DNA of 34,199 bases from Mesorhizobium sp. M7A.F.Ca.US.006.01.1.1 (GCF_003997935.1 NZ_RZQL01000041.1:1-34199); one strand, 5' to 3'. Counted from the first letter of the stretch, positions 20,940 to 30,505 are shown. Made by a program: numbers and translations. Notes: generated by a model from the sequence alone, not told the origin.

Positions 20940-23364
20940 AGGCACGCATCCGTTCGAAATTGGCGTCGAAAAGCGGCGCCGCCTGAATGCGCGCCGCATG
21001 GCGCTTGCCCAGCAACTCGATCTCGAAGCCGTCGCTCTCATCGGCGATCTCCTTCGGCACATAGCCGACGGCGACGGATTTCTTCGAATGATGCGCATAG
21101 CCGCCCGACGTCACCCAGCCGCGCACCGCACCATCGAACCAGATCGGCTCATCGCCAATGACATCGGCGTCGTCGGCATCGACGATAAAGGCGCGCAGGC
21201 GCAATTTGCCGCCCTGCCTGCGCTCGGCCAGAGCCGCGGCCTTGCCGATGAAATCGGCGTCCTTGCCGTAAGCAACGAAGCGGTCGAGCCCCGCTTCCAG
21301 CGGCCCGTAGATCGGCCGGTACTCGCGCCCCCATGAGCCGTAATTCTTGTCCAGCCGCAGCGCATTGAGCGCGCGCGAGCCGAACAGGCCGATGCCGAAT
21401 TCCTCGCCCGCCGCCATCAGCGCTTGATAGGCGGCGCGCTGGTATTCCGGCGCCACCCAGATCTCGTAGCCGAGATCGCCGGTATAGCTGACGCGGCCGA
21501 CCAGGCACGGCGCCATGCCGACATCCATCCGGCCAATAGCCATGAAGGAAAAGGCCGCATTGGAGACATCCGAGCGCGTGGCCCTTGCCAGCACATCCCG
21601 CGCCTTCGGGCCGGCGATCGACAGACCGGTGAGCTTCGCGCCCAGCGCCTCGATGCGGACCGAGCCGTCGCCGGGCAGGTGCTTCTCGAACCAGCGCATA
21701 TGGTATTGCTCGGCGATGCCGGAGCCGGCGAGGAACCAGCCCTCGCTTCCGAGATTAGCGAGGGTGAAGTCGCCGATCAGCCTGCCGTCCTGCTTCAGCA
21801 TCGGCGCCAGCGTCATGCGGCCGGGTTTCGGCAGTTTGCAGGCCAGCATCCGGTCGAGCCAGGCGGCCGCCCCCTCGCCAGTCACCTTGTATTTGGCGAA
21901 GCTCGAAATCTCGGACAGGCCGACACTGTCGCGAACCGTCGCGACCTCCTTGGCGACCTGCGTGAAATCGCTCGAGCGGCGCCACGAGAATTCGTCCTTG
22001 ACGCCTTCCGGCGCGTACCACAGCGGCACTTCCAGCCCATAGGCAACGCCCCATTGCGCACCCTTGACCGACAGCAGATCATAGACCGGCGTCGTCTTCA
22101 GCGGCCGCCCGGCGGGCAACTCCTCATTGGGGAAGCGGATCGAAAAGCGCCTGGAATAATTCTCGCGCACCTTGGCGTTGGTATAGGCCATCGTCGCCCA
22201 GTCGCCATAGCGCGCGACATCCATCGCCCAGATGTCGGCGCCGGGATCGCCTTCGATCATCCAGTTCGACAGCGCCAGCCCGACGCCGCCGCCCTGTGAA
22301 AAGCCGGCCATGACGCCGCAGGCGACCCAGAAGCCCGGCAGGCCGCGCACCGGCCCGACCAGCGGGTTGCCATCCGGCGCAAAGGTGAAAGGCCCGTTGA
22401 TGATCTGCTTGATGCCGGTGTTCTGGAAGGCCGGGAAATGCCGAAACCCGACCTCCAGCGACGGCGCGATGCGGTCGATGTCCGGCGCCAGCAATTCATG
22501 GCCGAAATTCCACGGCGTCTGGTATTCGGACCACGGCTTGTTGGCCTTTTCATAGGTGCCCATCAGCATGCCGCCGCGCTCCTGGCGCAAATAAAGCTCG
22601 CCGTCGAAATCGACCGCATGGATGATCTCGGTGCCGGTCTTGGCGTTCCAGGCGGCGACCTCCGGCATGTCCTCGGTGATCAGGTACATGTGCTCCATGG
22701 CCAGCACAGGCAGTTCGAGTCCAACCATGCGGCCGACCTCGCGCGCCCACAGGCCGCCGGCATTGACGACATGCTCGGCCACCACCTCGCCCTTGTTGGT
22801 GATGACCCGCCACAGCCCGTCAGGGCGCCGCACGATGTCCTCGACCTTGGTGAAGCGCTCCACTTCCGCCCCAAGTTTCCGCGCGGCCTTGGCATAGGCA
22901 TGGGTGACGCCGGAGGGATCGAGATGGCCGTCCTCCTTGTTCCTGACAGCGCCGACGAACTGCTTGGGATCGAGTAGCGGCATCAGCTCGGCCGCTTCAT
23001 TGGGCGAGATTTCCTCGAGCTCGATGCCGAGATAGCGGCCCTTGGCGACGACACCGCGCAGCCAGTCCAGCCGCGCCTCGGTCGCCGCCAAAAGCACGCC
23101 ACCGGTCAGATGCACGCCGGTCGCCTGGCCGGACAGCTCCTCGATCTCCTTGTAGAGGTTGATCGTGTATTTCTGCAGCTTGGCGACGTTGGGGTCGCCA
23201 TTGATGGTGTGCATGCCCCCGGCCGCGTGCCAGGTCGAGCCCGAGGTCAGCTCGTCGCGCTCCAGAAGGACAACATCGGTCCAGCCGTGGCGGGCGAGAT
23301 GGAACAGCACGGAGCATCCGACAACGCCACCGCCAATGACCACGACCTTTGCATGCGATTTCAT
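20938..23364 (-). CDS. FAD-dependent oxidoreductase with GcvT domain (dimethylglycine/sarcosine dehydrogenase-like)
   Basis: This 808-aa protein has an N-terminal DAO-type FAD domain (VVVIGGGVVGCSVLFHLARHG, about 7-27) and TSGSTWHAAGG, where His46 is the position that binds FAD covalently in dimethylglycine dehydrogenase. A linker and a C-terminal tetrahydrofolate-binding GcvT/aminomethyltransferase domain follow (about 430-808; GEGAAAWLDRMLACKLPKPGRMTLAPMLKQDGR, GDLGYEIWV, ALNALRLDKNYGSWGREYRP). Such enzymes demethylate N-methylglycines, passing the carbon to tetrahydrofolate. It lies 57 bases after an MttB-like gene on the same strand; together they suggest use of a methylated amine. The exact substrate is not determined. 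Confidence 0.92.
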   Translation of the reverse strand: MKSHAKVVVIGGGVVGCSVLFHLARHGWTDVVLLERDELTSGSTWHAAGGMHTINGDPNVAKLQKYTINLYKEIEELSGQATGVHLTGGVLLAATEARLDWLRGVVAKGRYLGIELEEISPNEAAELMPLLDPKQFVGAVRNKEDGHLDPSGVTHAYAKAARKLGAEVERFTKVEDIVRRPDGLWRVITNKGEVVAEHVVNAGGLWAREVGRMVGLELPVLAMEHMYLITEDMPEVAAWNAKTGTEIIHAVDFDGELYLRQERGGMLMGTYEKANKPWSEYQTPWNFGHELLAPDIDRIAPSLEVGFRHFPAFQNTGIKQIINGPFTFAPDGNPLVGPVRGLPGFWVACGVMAGFSQGGGVGLALSNWMIEGDPGADIWAMDVARYGDWATMAYTNAKVRENYSRRFSIRFPNEELPAGRPLKTTPVYDLLSVKGAQWGVAYGLEVPLWYAPEGVKDEFSWRRSSDFTQVAKEVATVRDSVGLSEISSFAKYKVTGEGAAAWLDRMLACKLPKPGRMTLAPMLKQDGRLIGDFTLANLGSEGWFLAGSGIAEQYHMRWFEKHLPGDGSVRIEALGAKLTGLSIAGPKARDVLARATRSDVSNAAFSFMAIGRMDVGMAPCLVGRVSYTGDLGYEIWVAPEYQRAAYQALMAAGEEFGIGLFGSRALNALRLDKNYGSWGREYRPIYGPLEAGLDRFVAYGKDADFIGKAAALAERRQGGKLRLRAFIVDADDADVIGDEPIWFDGAVRGWVTSGGYAHHSKKSVAVGYVPKEIADESDGFEIELLGKRHAARIQAAPLFDANFERMRA

Positions 23365-23421
23365 GGATTTTTCTCTGATATCAGTGAGTTGGATGGGTGA
23401 GTGGATTCAAGCTGGGAACGA

Positions 23422-24969
23422 TCACGGCTCGCCCTGCCCGATCGCTTCCTTGCGCCTGGCCATGTAAGCCTCCAGCGCCTCGCGCACGGCGATGTCCATC
23501 ACCGGCTCGACATAGTCTTCCAGGGCCTTCTTCCACAGCCGCGTCGCGCGCGCCGTGGCATCGAGGCCGCCGGCCTCCTGCCACGCCTCGTAATTCTGCC
23601 AGTTGGAAAGCATCGGCTGGTAGAAGGCGGTGGCGTAGCGCTCCAGCGTGTGCGGTTCGCCGAAGAAATGGCCGCCGGTCGGTACCGCGCCCAACGCCTC
23701 GACGGCGAGCTCCGCCTCATTGACCTCGATCGGGCGCAAGAACTCCATCATGTGCTGGATCATCTCGACGTCGATGATGAGTTTTTCGAACGACGCAGTC
23801 AGCCCACCCTCCTGCCAGCCGGCGGCGTGGTAGACGAGGTTGCCGTGGCCGAGCACCGCGCCCCACAGCGCCATCAGCGTCTCATAGGCACCCTGCGCAT
23901 CGGCGGCGTTGGAAGCCGAGCCCGGCGTCGTGCGGTAGGGCAGCCCGTAGCGCCGCGCCAGTTGCCCCGACGCAATATTGGCCTTGGTGTTTTCAGGCGT
24001 GCCGAACGCCGGCGCGCCCGACTTCATGTCGACATTGGAGGTGAAGGCGCCATACATGACCGGCGCGCCCGGACGGACAAGCTGCGTCAGCACGACGCCG
24101 AACAGCGCCTCGGCATTCTGCTGCGCCAGCGCCCCGGCGAGCGTCACCGGGCTCATCGCCCCCATCAGCGTGAACGGCGTCACCGCGACCGACTGGCCGA
24201 ACTCGGCCATGGTCATCAGGCCTTCGGCCATCATCTCGTCGAAGCGGCGCGGCGAGTTGACCGAGATGATGGTGGTGATGCCGGGATCGTCGCGCATCTG
24301 GTCGAGCGTCAGCCCGCGCGAAATCGCCATCATCTCGATGCCGTCCAGCGCCCTGCCTCGGCCGATCGCCGAGACATGGAAACTCTTGTCGGTCAGCGTC
24401 AGGTTGGTGAAGTAGGTGTCGAGATGGCGGGAATTGGCCGGCAGCTCCACCGGTGCGCAGACCTGGTTGCCGAGCATGTGGATGCAGTTGAAATGCTGCG
24501 CCAGCCGGGTGAGGTCCGAATAGTCGCGCAAATTGCCGGCGCGGCGACCGCGCTCCATGTCGTGCACATTCGGCGGGCCGGCAACCAGCGTGAAATTGAT
24601 GGTGTTGCCGCCCAGATGAACCGCGTTGGCCGGGTTGCGCGGCGTCAACACATAGCTGGACTGCGTGGTCTTCAGCACGTCTTCGATCAGGCCGCGATCG
24701 ATGCGGACATTCGCCGAGGCATGATCGACTTTGGCGCCGGCCTTCTCGAACAGCGACAGCGCACGCGGGCTCATCACCTCGATGCCGAAATTCTCCAATA
24801 TGTGCATCGACGCCTGATGGATCTGCTCGATCTGGTCGGGCGACAGCATGGCCATTGGCGGATAGGGATTTGTCACCCGCCTGAGCGGCAGTTGCGGGAT
24901 GGCCGACGGGCCCCTGTTGCTGGTGCGCTCGGCCCCGCGTTTGCGTCTCGGTTCGTTCATGCCTGGCAT
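23422..24969 (-). CDS. MttB-superfamily (trimethylamine methyltransferase-like) protein, no pyrrolysine
   Basis: This protein of about 515 aa belongs to the MttB/COG5598 family: LSPDQIEQIHQASMHILENFGIEV near the start, NINFTLVAGPP-like strand residues, MTMAEFGQSVAVTPFTLMGAMSPVTLAGALAQQNAEAL, and YGAFTSNVDMKSGAPAFGTPE. True methanogen MttB needs an in-frame UAG for pyrrolysine; this frame has none, so it is a Pyl-free homologue, like glycine betaine methyltransferase MtgB. Those act with a corrinoid protein, not seen in the window. The N-terminal RRKRG stretch is basic. The start is uncertain among closely spaced ATGs at 24969 and 24960; aagg lies 5-6 bases before 24969. It pairs with the GcvT-tailed flavoprotein downstream. 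Confidence 0.9.
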   Translation of the reverse strand: MPGMNEPRRKRGAERTSNRGPSAIPQLPLRRVTNPYPPMAMLSPDQIEQIHQASMHILENFGIEVMSPRALSLFEKAGAKVDHASANVRIDRGLIEDVLKTTQSSYVLTPRNPANAVHLGGNTINFTLVAGPPNVHDMERGRRAGNLRDYSDLTRLAQHFNCIHMLGNQVCAPVELPANSRHLDTYFTNLTLTDKSFHVSAIGRGRALDGIEMMAISRGLTLDQMRDDPGITTIISVNSPRRFDEMMAEGLMTMAEFGQSVAVTPFTLMGAMSPVTLAGALAQQNAEALFGVVLTQLVRPGAPVMYGAFTSNVDMKSGAPAFGTPENTKANIASGQLARRYGLPYRTTPGSASNAADAQGAYETLMALWGAVLGHGNLVYHAAGWQEGGLTASFEKLIIDVEMIQHMMEFLRPIEVNEAELAVEALGAVPTGGHFFGEPHTLERYATAFYQPMLSNWQNYEAWQEAGGLDATARATRLWKKALEDYVEPVMDIAVREALEAYMARRKEAIGQGEP

Positions 24970-25177
24970 CAAAGCCTTGGCAAACCAGGCAAGCTGTCAG
25001 AAATACGCCGTTTGCGGGCGTGATTTTAGCCACGGCGGCATTTCTGCAGTATCTGTTTAGAGAGAGCGACTAAATGTGTCGGATTACTGATATGGGATTC
25101 CCCCAAGCGACTGCTCCGGCGAAGCGTTAACGGATGCCGCAAGATTCCCTTTATGATTTCGGCCTATTGCTCTGCCA

Positions 25178-25768
25178 ATGCGTAGTTCGAGTTTTAGTAA
25201 AATTGGTGCGGTTTGCGTGCTGCTGGCGCTTTCGGCCTGCGCCACGCCGCCCAGCCACATCAACAATGTCTGCGCCGTCTTCGACCAGAATGACGGCTGG
25301 TTCGACAACTGGCAGTCGGCAGCCGAGCGCACGCAGCAGAAATACGGCATCCCCGTTCCCGTACTGATGGCCACGGTGCGCAAGGAATCCGGTTTCAAGA
25401 GCAATGCAAGGCCGCCGCGCACCAAACTGCTCGGTTTCATTCCGTGGAAGCATGTCTCGTCGGCCACCGGCTTCTCGCAGGCGCTGGACGGCACCTGGTC
25501 GCAATATCAGCGCGAGACCGGCAACTGGGCGGCGCGGCGGACGAAATTCGCCGATGCGGTCGATTTCGTCGGCTGGTATCATTCCAAGACATCCGACACG
25601 TACGGCGTTGCCCGCAATGACACCTACAATCTCTACCTCGCCTACTACCTCGGCTGGACCGCCTATGGCCGCGGCAACCGGGGCGATGCCGGCGTGCAGG
25701 GCTATGCCCGGGCCACCGACAAGATGGCGCGAGACTATGGGCAGCAGTTGAGCGAGTGCGGAAACTGA
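25178..25768 (+). CDS. Lipoprotein with lytic-transglycosylase (SLT) domain
   Basis: This 196-aa lipoprotein has a signal peptide ending in the lipobox LSAC (Cys21). The SLT-like domain follows: IPVPVLMATVRKESGFKSNA with the likely catalytic Glu70, ATGFSQALDGTWSQYQRETGNW, FADAVDFVGWYH and YLAYYLGWTAYGRG. It would cut or remodel peptidoglycan from a membrane anchor, probably in the outer membrane. The segment between Glu70 and the GFSQ motif contains an Arg/Pro-rich insert (PPRTKLLGFIPWKH) seen in a transglycosylase-like branch of alphaproteobacteria. The ribosome site is poor. It is convergent with the ABC transporter operon. Confidence 0.85.
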   Translation: MRSSSFSKIGAVCVLLALSACATPPSHINNVCAVFDQNDGWFDNWQSAAERTQQKYGIPVPVLMATVRKESGFKSNARPPRTKLLGFIPWKHVSSATGFSQALDGTWSQYQRETGNWAARRTKFADAVDFVGWYHSKTSDTYGVARNDTYNLYLAYYLGWTAYGRGNRGDAGVQGYARATDKMARDYGQQLSECGN

Positions 25769-25801
25769 TCTTGCCGCATCGTGATCTCGACCTCCGGTCT
25801 G

Positions 25802-28006
25802 TCAGCTCGGCTTTTTGCCGCGCGGACGCTTTGGCGGCGTGCCGGCAAAACCGGGGCCATCGCCGTGCGGCGCGTCGTCCGGCACGCCTTCGTGGGCGGC
25901 GTGTTCCTTGTCGAACTTGATCACCGGCTCCATCTTGGCCAGCACGTCGTCGGAGAGCCAGCACAGGCTCATATGACCGCCGCCGAGATGCTTGACTGGT
26001 GGCACCTTGGTCTCGCACAGATTGTCCGGCACCAGCTTCTTGTAGCCGCAGCGGGTCTGGAACGGGCAGCCGGAGGGCGGGTTCATTGCCGACGGAATGT
26101 CGCCTTCCAGCACGATGTGCCGCTTGACCACGCTGGTGTCGGCGATCGGGATCGCCGACAGCAGTGCCTCGGTATAGGGATGGTAGGGCGGCGCGAAGAT
26201 CTGGTCGGTCGTGCCTTGCTCGACGATATAGCCGAGATACATGACGACGACGCGGTCGGCGATGTAGCGCACGACCGACAGGTCGTGGCTGATGAACAGC
26301 ATTGTCGTCTTGTTCTTGCGCTGGATGTCCATCAGCAGTTCGGTCACCGCCGCCTGCACCGACACATCCAATGCCGAGACCGGCTCGTCGGCCACCACCA
26401 CCTTGGCGTCGCCGGCAAAGGCGCGCGCCACGCCGATGCGCTGCTTCTGGCCGCCCGAAAGCTGGCGCGGCTTGCGGGTCTCGAAGGCCCTGGGCAGCTT
26501 CACCAGGTCGAGCAGCTCCAGCATGCGCTTGCGGCGATCGGCAACCGTCTTGCCGACGTTGAACTTCTCCAGCGTGCGGATGATCTGCGAACCGACCGAA
26601 TGGCTGGGATTGAGCGTATCGAACGGATTCTGGAACACCATCTGGATCGACGACACCGTGTCGACGCTCCGTTTCTCAATGCCGGTCGACTGGATTTCCT
26701 TGTTGCCCAGCGTCACCGTGCCGGCACTTGCCGTCTCCAGCCCGAGCAGCACCTTGGCCAGCGTAGACTTTCCGCAGCCGGATTCGCCGACGATGGCGAC
26801 CGTCTCGGATTCGCGCGCCATGAACGAGATCGTCTCATTGGCCTTGACGACGCGGCCCTCGCTCGAGCCGAACACCTCGCTGCCGCCGACCCTGTAGTAT
26901 TTTCTGAGGTCCTCGATCTTGAGCACCGGCGCACCGGGCACGACGCGCTCATTAACCTTCTTGGCGCCGGGCGGCAGCGCCTCCCAGTCGATCTCGTTGA
27001 AGCGCACGCAGCGCGAGAAATGGCCTTCGTGACCAGCGACCTCGATCATCGGGATTTCGGCGGCGTTGCAGACGCCCTCGACGAAGTGGTGGCAGCGCGG
27101 GCCGAAATTGCAGCCCTTGGGCCGCTCATGCGGCAGCGGCAATTGCCCGGGGATGGAGATCAGCGGCCGTGAGTTCTTGTCGGCGCCCGGCAGCGGGATC
27201 GAGCGGAACAGCCCTTGCGTATAGGGGTGGCGCATCCGGTCGAAGACGTCCTTGATCTTGCCGGTCTCGACCGCCTCGCCCGAATACATCACCGTGATGC
27301 GGTCGCAGGTTTCCAGGATCAGGCCGAGATTGTGCGACACAAAGATCATCGACGTGCCGAACTTCTCGCCGAGCCCCTTGACCAGGTCGACGATGCCCGC
27401 TTCCACCGTCACGTCGAGCGCCGTCGTCGGTTCGTCGAGCAAAAGCAGCGCCGGCTTCGACAACAGCGCCATGGCGATGACGATGCGCTGCTGCTGGCCG
27501 CCGGAGAGCTGGTGCGGATAGGAGCGCATCATACGCTCGGGGTCCGGCAGCTTGACCGAGCGCACCATGTCGAGCGCGCGCTTATACGCCTCTTCCTTCG
27601 ACACCTTGTCGTGGATCAGCGGCACTTCCATCAATTGCTGGCCGACCTTCATCGCCGGGTTCAGGCTCGCCATCGGCTCCTGGTAGATCATCGCGATCTT
27701 GTTGCCGCGAATGGAGCGCAATTCCTCGTCGGAGAGCTCGCCCATGTCCTTGCCCTGGAACTTGATCTTGCCGCCGACGATCTTCCCGATGTTGGAGAGG
27801 TCGCGCATGATGCCGAGCGACACGGTCGACTTGCCGCAGCCGGATTCGCCGACGATGCCCATCGCCTCGCCCGGCATGACGGTGCAGGAAAAATCCATGA
27901 CCGCCGGAATCTCGCCCTTGCGGGTGAAGAAGGAGATCGACAGGTTCTCGATCTCGATGATCGGCCCATTGGTCGGCTTGGCGGGATTTCGAACTGCCTC
28001 GTTCAT
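25802..28006 (-). CDS. Dipeptide/oligopeptide-type ABC transporter, fused double ATPase
   Basis: This 734-aa protein has two full ATP-binding cassettes, equal to DppD and DppF in one chain. Both have Walker A GESGCGKST; the signatures are LSGGQQQRI and LSGGQKQRIGV. Walker B sequences are LLLLDEPTTALD and VVVADEPVSALD. Each cassette ends in an oligopeptide-transporter C-terminal Cys region (CNFGPRCHHFVEGVC; CPFQTRCGYKKLVPDNLC). ATG 28006 is preferred, with ggag 6 bases upstream, over an in-frame start at 28054. It is the last gene of the SBP - permease - permease - ATPase operon and powers uptake of a peptide-like solute. Confidence 0.93.
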   Translation of the reverse strand: MNEAVRNPAKPTNGPIIEIENLSISFFTRKGEIPAVMDFSCTVMPGEAMGIVGESGCGKSTVSLGIMRDLSNIGKIVGGKIKFQGKDMGELSDEELRSIRGNKIAMIYQEPMASLNPAMKVGQQLMEVPLIHDKVSKEEAYKRALDMVRSVKLPDPERMMRSYPHQLSGGQQQRIVIAMALLSKPALLLLDEPTTALDVTVEAGIVDLVKGLGEKFGTSMIFVSHNLGLILETCDRITVMYSGEAVETGKIKDVFDRMRHPYTQGLFRSIPLPGADKNSRPLISIPGQLPLPHERPKGCNFGPRCHHFVEGVCNAAEIPMIEVAGHEGHFSRCVRFNEIDWEALPPGAKKVNERVVPGAPVLKIEDLRKYYRVGGSEVFGSSEGRVVKANETISFMARESETVAIVGESGCGKSTLAKVLLGLETASAGTVTLGNKEIQSTGIEKRSVDTVSSIQMVFQNPFDTLNPSHSVGSQIIRTLEKFNVGKTVADRRKRMLELLDLVKLPRAFETRKPRQLSGGQKQRIGVARAFAGDAKVVVADEPVSALDVSVQAAVTELLMDIQRKNKTTMLFISHDLSVVRYIADRVVVMYLGYIVEQGTTDQIFAPPYHPYTEALLSAIPIADTSVVKRHIVLEGDIPSAMNPPSGCPFQTRCGYKKLVPDNLCETKVPPVKHLGGGHMSLCWLSDDVLAKMEPVIKFDKEHAAHEGVPDDAPHGDGPGFAGTPPKRPRGKKPS

Positions 28007-28073
28007 GGGACGCTCCAATCCTGGTTCTTCTAGGCCTGTTTCTCTCAGGCGCATCGGGTCGAAACCCGCGAGA

Positions 28074-29231
28074 TCAGTCTTTCATCGATTGTTCGCGCAG
28101 CGAGTCGGCGAGCAGGTTCAAGCCCAGCACGAACGACATCAGTGCGATGGTCGGCGGCAATGCCGGGTGGATGAAGGAGCGCAGCAGGCGGCTGGCGTCC
28201 TTGATCGCAGTGCCCCAGTCCGGGCTTTCCGGCGCCAGGCCAAGGCCGAAATAACCGAGCGTGCCGAGCAGGATCGTGGTGTAGCCGATGCGCAGGCAGG
28301 CATCGACGATCAGTGGCCCGCGCGCATTGGGCAGGATCTCCCACAGCATGATGTACCAGGGCGATTCACCGCGCGTCTGCGCCGCCGCCACATAATCGCG
28401 CGTCTTGATGTCCATCACCAGGCCACGCACGATGCGGAACACGCCGGGGCTGGACGCGAACACCACCGCCACGAAGATGTTGAGCTGGTTGGGATCGATG
28501 TGCACGATCTTCAGCGGATCGGCGTCGAAGACCAGGCCGGCATAGATCCAGCCGCCGAGGATCAGGGTGATGCCGAGCAGGATATAGAGCCGGTCGGGCC
28601 GGTTCTTGTAGCGGGTCCAGAACAGCACGCTGAAGAAGATGATCGGGAACAGGAAGAAGACGCCCGCCATGCCGTAGGGGATCGGCGTGTCCATGATGCC
28701 CGGCGTCACCAGCAGGTAGAACAGCAGGATGACCGGGAAGGCCAGCACGAGATTGGCCAGGAACGACAGCACGGTGTCGATCTTGCCGCCGTAATAGCCG
28801 GCGGGCAGGCCGAGCGTGATGCCGACCATCAGCGCGAAGCCGGTCGCGGCAGGCGCTATGATCAGCACGATCTGGCTGCCATAGACCATGCGCGAAAACA
28901 CGTCGCGCGCCAGCTTGTCGCCGCCGAACAGATAGGTCAGCCCCGATTGCGGTTCGACGGCGCCCGGCAGCACGTCCTTCATGATGGGAATCTGGGCCAG
29001 CGGATCGAAGGGCGAAATGGTCGCGGCGAAGATCGCCGTGAACAGCCAGAACAGGCAGATGCCGACGCCGACGATGCCGACACCGCTGTCGAACAGCTGG
29101 CCGTAGAGCGCCAGCTTCTTCTTGTAGGCGAAGCTCGCGCCCATGACGATGACGAGCGCGATCCATACCGGCCAGAAGCGCGACAGCACTTCGAGAACGA
29201 CGGTGAAGCCACTGATGTATTGAACCGGCAT
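28074..29231 (-). CDS. ABC transporter permease, DppC-like with extra membrane segments
   Basis: This 385-aa inner-membrane protein has the BPD_transp_1 fold and the EAA-like loop (RDYVAAAQTRGESPWYIMLWEILPNARGPLIV). It is about 85 aa longer than standard DppC. The additions are an N-terminal hydrophobic helix (FWPVWIALVIVMGASFAYK) and two helices in the middle (GVFFLFPIIFFSVLFW, LYILLGITLILGGWIYAGLVF) placed between the usual membrane segments. gggag precedes the ATG by 8 bases; it starts 13 bases past the stop of the first permease. Confidence 0.9.
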   Translation of the reverse strand: MPVQYISGFTVVLEVLSRFWPVWIALVIVMGASFAYKKKLALYGQLFDSGVGIVGVGICLFWLFTAIFAATISPFDPLAQIPIMKDVLPGAVEPQSGLTYLFGGDKLARDVFSRMVYGSQIVLIIAPAATGFALMVGITLGLPAGYYGGKIDTVLSFLANLVLAFPVILLFYLLVTPGIMDTPIPYGMAGVFFLFPIIFFSVLFWTRYKNRPDRLYILLGITLILGGWIYAGLVFDADPLKIVHIDPNQLNIFVAVVFASSPGVFRIVRGLVMDIKTRDYVAAAQTRGESPWYIMLWEILPNARGPLIVDACLRIGYTTILLGTLGYFGLGLAPESPDWGTAIKDASRLLRSFIHPALPPTIALMSFVLGLNLLADSLREQSMKD

Positions 29232-29243
29232 CCGCTTCGCTCC

Positions 29244-30278
29244 CTACTGAACTCTGATACGCGGATTGAGAAACGCGTAGCCGACATCGGAAATGAGCTG
29301 CGTGATCAGGACGATGAACACCGAGACCAGCGAGCAGCCGAGCAAAAGGTCGATATCGTTGTTGCCGGCCGCCTCGACCAGCGTATAGCCGAAGCCCTGG
29401 TAGCGAAACATCACCTCGACGATGACGACGCCGGTGAGCAGCCAGGGGAATTGCAGCATGATGACGGTGAACGGTGCGATCAGCGCATTGCGCAAGGCAT
29501 GTTTGACCACGACGCTGCCGAAGGAAAGGCCTTTCAACCTGGCGGTGCGGATATATTGCTGCGTCATCACTTCGACCATCGACGCGCGGGTCATCCTCGC
29601 AATATAGCCGATGCCGTAGATCGCCAGCGTCATCACCGGCAAAGTGAAATTATAGAAGGTGATGCCCTGGCTGGCCGAGGCCGCCGAGCCGTTCAGCCAG
29701 CCTAGCCATGAGGCAAAGATGACGGTGAAGATGACGCCCGACACATATTCAGGCGTCGCCGTCGAGGCGATCGATGCCACGGACAGCACCCGGTCGGTTC
29801 GCGACCCCTCGCGCATGCCGGCCAGAATGCCGATCAGCAGCGAGATCGGCACCATCACCACCAGCACCCAGAACATCAGGATGCCGGTGGCGCCGAGTGC
29901 CGGAAACAGTTTTGAGGCGACAGTCGCCTTGAACTTGGTCGAGCAGCCGAAATCGCCCTGGAAAACGCCGGCGAAGGTCGGCACGAGCGGATCGTTGCAA
30001 AAGGAGAAACGCTGCGCCGGCTTGCCGGTCGCCGGGTCTGTCACAGGTTGCTTGGGCACCACGCCCAGCCACTGCCCATAGCGGACGAAGAAGTTCTGCC
30101 GATAGCCATGGTTGACCAGCCAGCTCTCGAGCTGCTCGGCCGACGTATGCATTTCGGTCTGGCTGATCGCCAGCTTCTTCAGATTGGGTTCGAGGTTGAT
30201 CAGGAAGAAGACGACCATGGTCAGGCACAGCATCGTCAATGCCATGGTGCCAAGACGCCTGATAACGAAGGAAAGCAT
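29244..30278 (-). CDS. ABC transporter permease, DppB-like
   Basis: This 344-aa inner-membrane permease has the DppB start (MLSFVIRRLGTMALTMLCLTMVVFFLINL) and a large periplasmic region (about 30-130) followed by about five membrane segments and the EAA-like loop (QYIRTARLKGLSFGSVVVKHALRNALIAPF). It pairs with the next permease. It lies 227 bases past the stop of the substrate-binding protein gene, a gap that holds two hairpins. Confidence 0.92.
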   Translation of the reverse strand: MLSFVIRRLGTMALTMLCLTMVVFFLINLEPNLKKLAISQTEMHTSAEQLESWLVNHGYRQNFFVRYGQWLGVVPKQPVTDPATGKPAQRFSFCNDPLVPTFAGVFQGDFGCSTKFKATVASKLFPALGATGILMFWVLVVMVPISLLIGILAGMREGSRTDRVLSVASIASTATPEYVSGVIFTVIFASWLGWLNGSAASASQGITFYNFTLPVMTLAIYGIGYIARMTRASMVEVMTQQYIRTARLKGLSFGSVVVKHALRNALIAPFTVIMLQFPWLLTGVVIVEVMFRYQGFGYTLVEAAGNNDIDLLLGCSLVSVFIVLITQLISDVGYAFLNPRIRVQ

Positions 30279-30323
30279 GGCGGCCCCCTGCCGATGGGTT
30301 GGGGTTTGAGCCGGCTATGAAAG

Positions 30324-30351
30324 CCAACCCTGCCGTGACCGGCGGGGCTGG
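30324..30351 (-). other. Hairpin in the SBP - permease gap (proximal to permease)
   Basis: A 12-bp stem, ccaaccctgccg / cggcggggctgg with two imperfect pairs and a 4-base loop, lies 46 bases upstream of the permease start. It could stabilise the upstream message or moderate transcription into the permeases. Confidence 0.4.
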
Positions 30352-30466
30352 CTGTCAAACAGGCCTTCGGATGCGATCAACCCTGTTTTTGTTGCACGGC
30401 CTTGCCCGCGAGTCCGTAACTTTTTTGAGAAAGCGCGGACCAACAGGGACGGACGATGCAAAGAGC

Positions 30467-30493
30467 GGGAGAAGGGAGCGAGCCCCTTCCCCC
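30467..30493 (-). terminator. Hairpin just after the substrate-binding protein gene
   Basis: gggagaaggg and ccccttccccc around agcgagc form a stable stem 13 bases past the SBP stop on the minus strand. There is no clear U-run. Such hairpins after binding-protein genes often protect or partly terminate the message so the binding protein is made in excess. Confidence 0.45.
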
Positions 30494-30505
30494 ATGTCGA
30501 TGCGA

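Noticed and set aside
23422..24969. Pyrrolysine-type MttB with in-frame UAG
   Set aside because: The frame is uninterrupted and has no UAG codon to read through.
23401..25023. 540-aa plus-strand open frame opposite the MttB-like gene
   Set aside because: Antisense shadow with low-complexity His/Arg/Asp-rich translation.
27699..29705. 668-aa plus-strand open frame opposite transporter genes
   Set aside because: Antisense shadow spanning three conserved genes; no domain.
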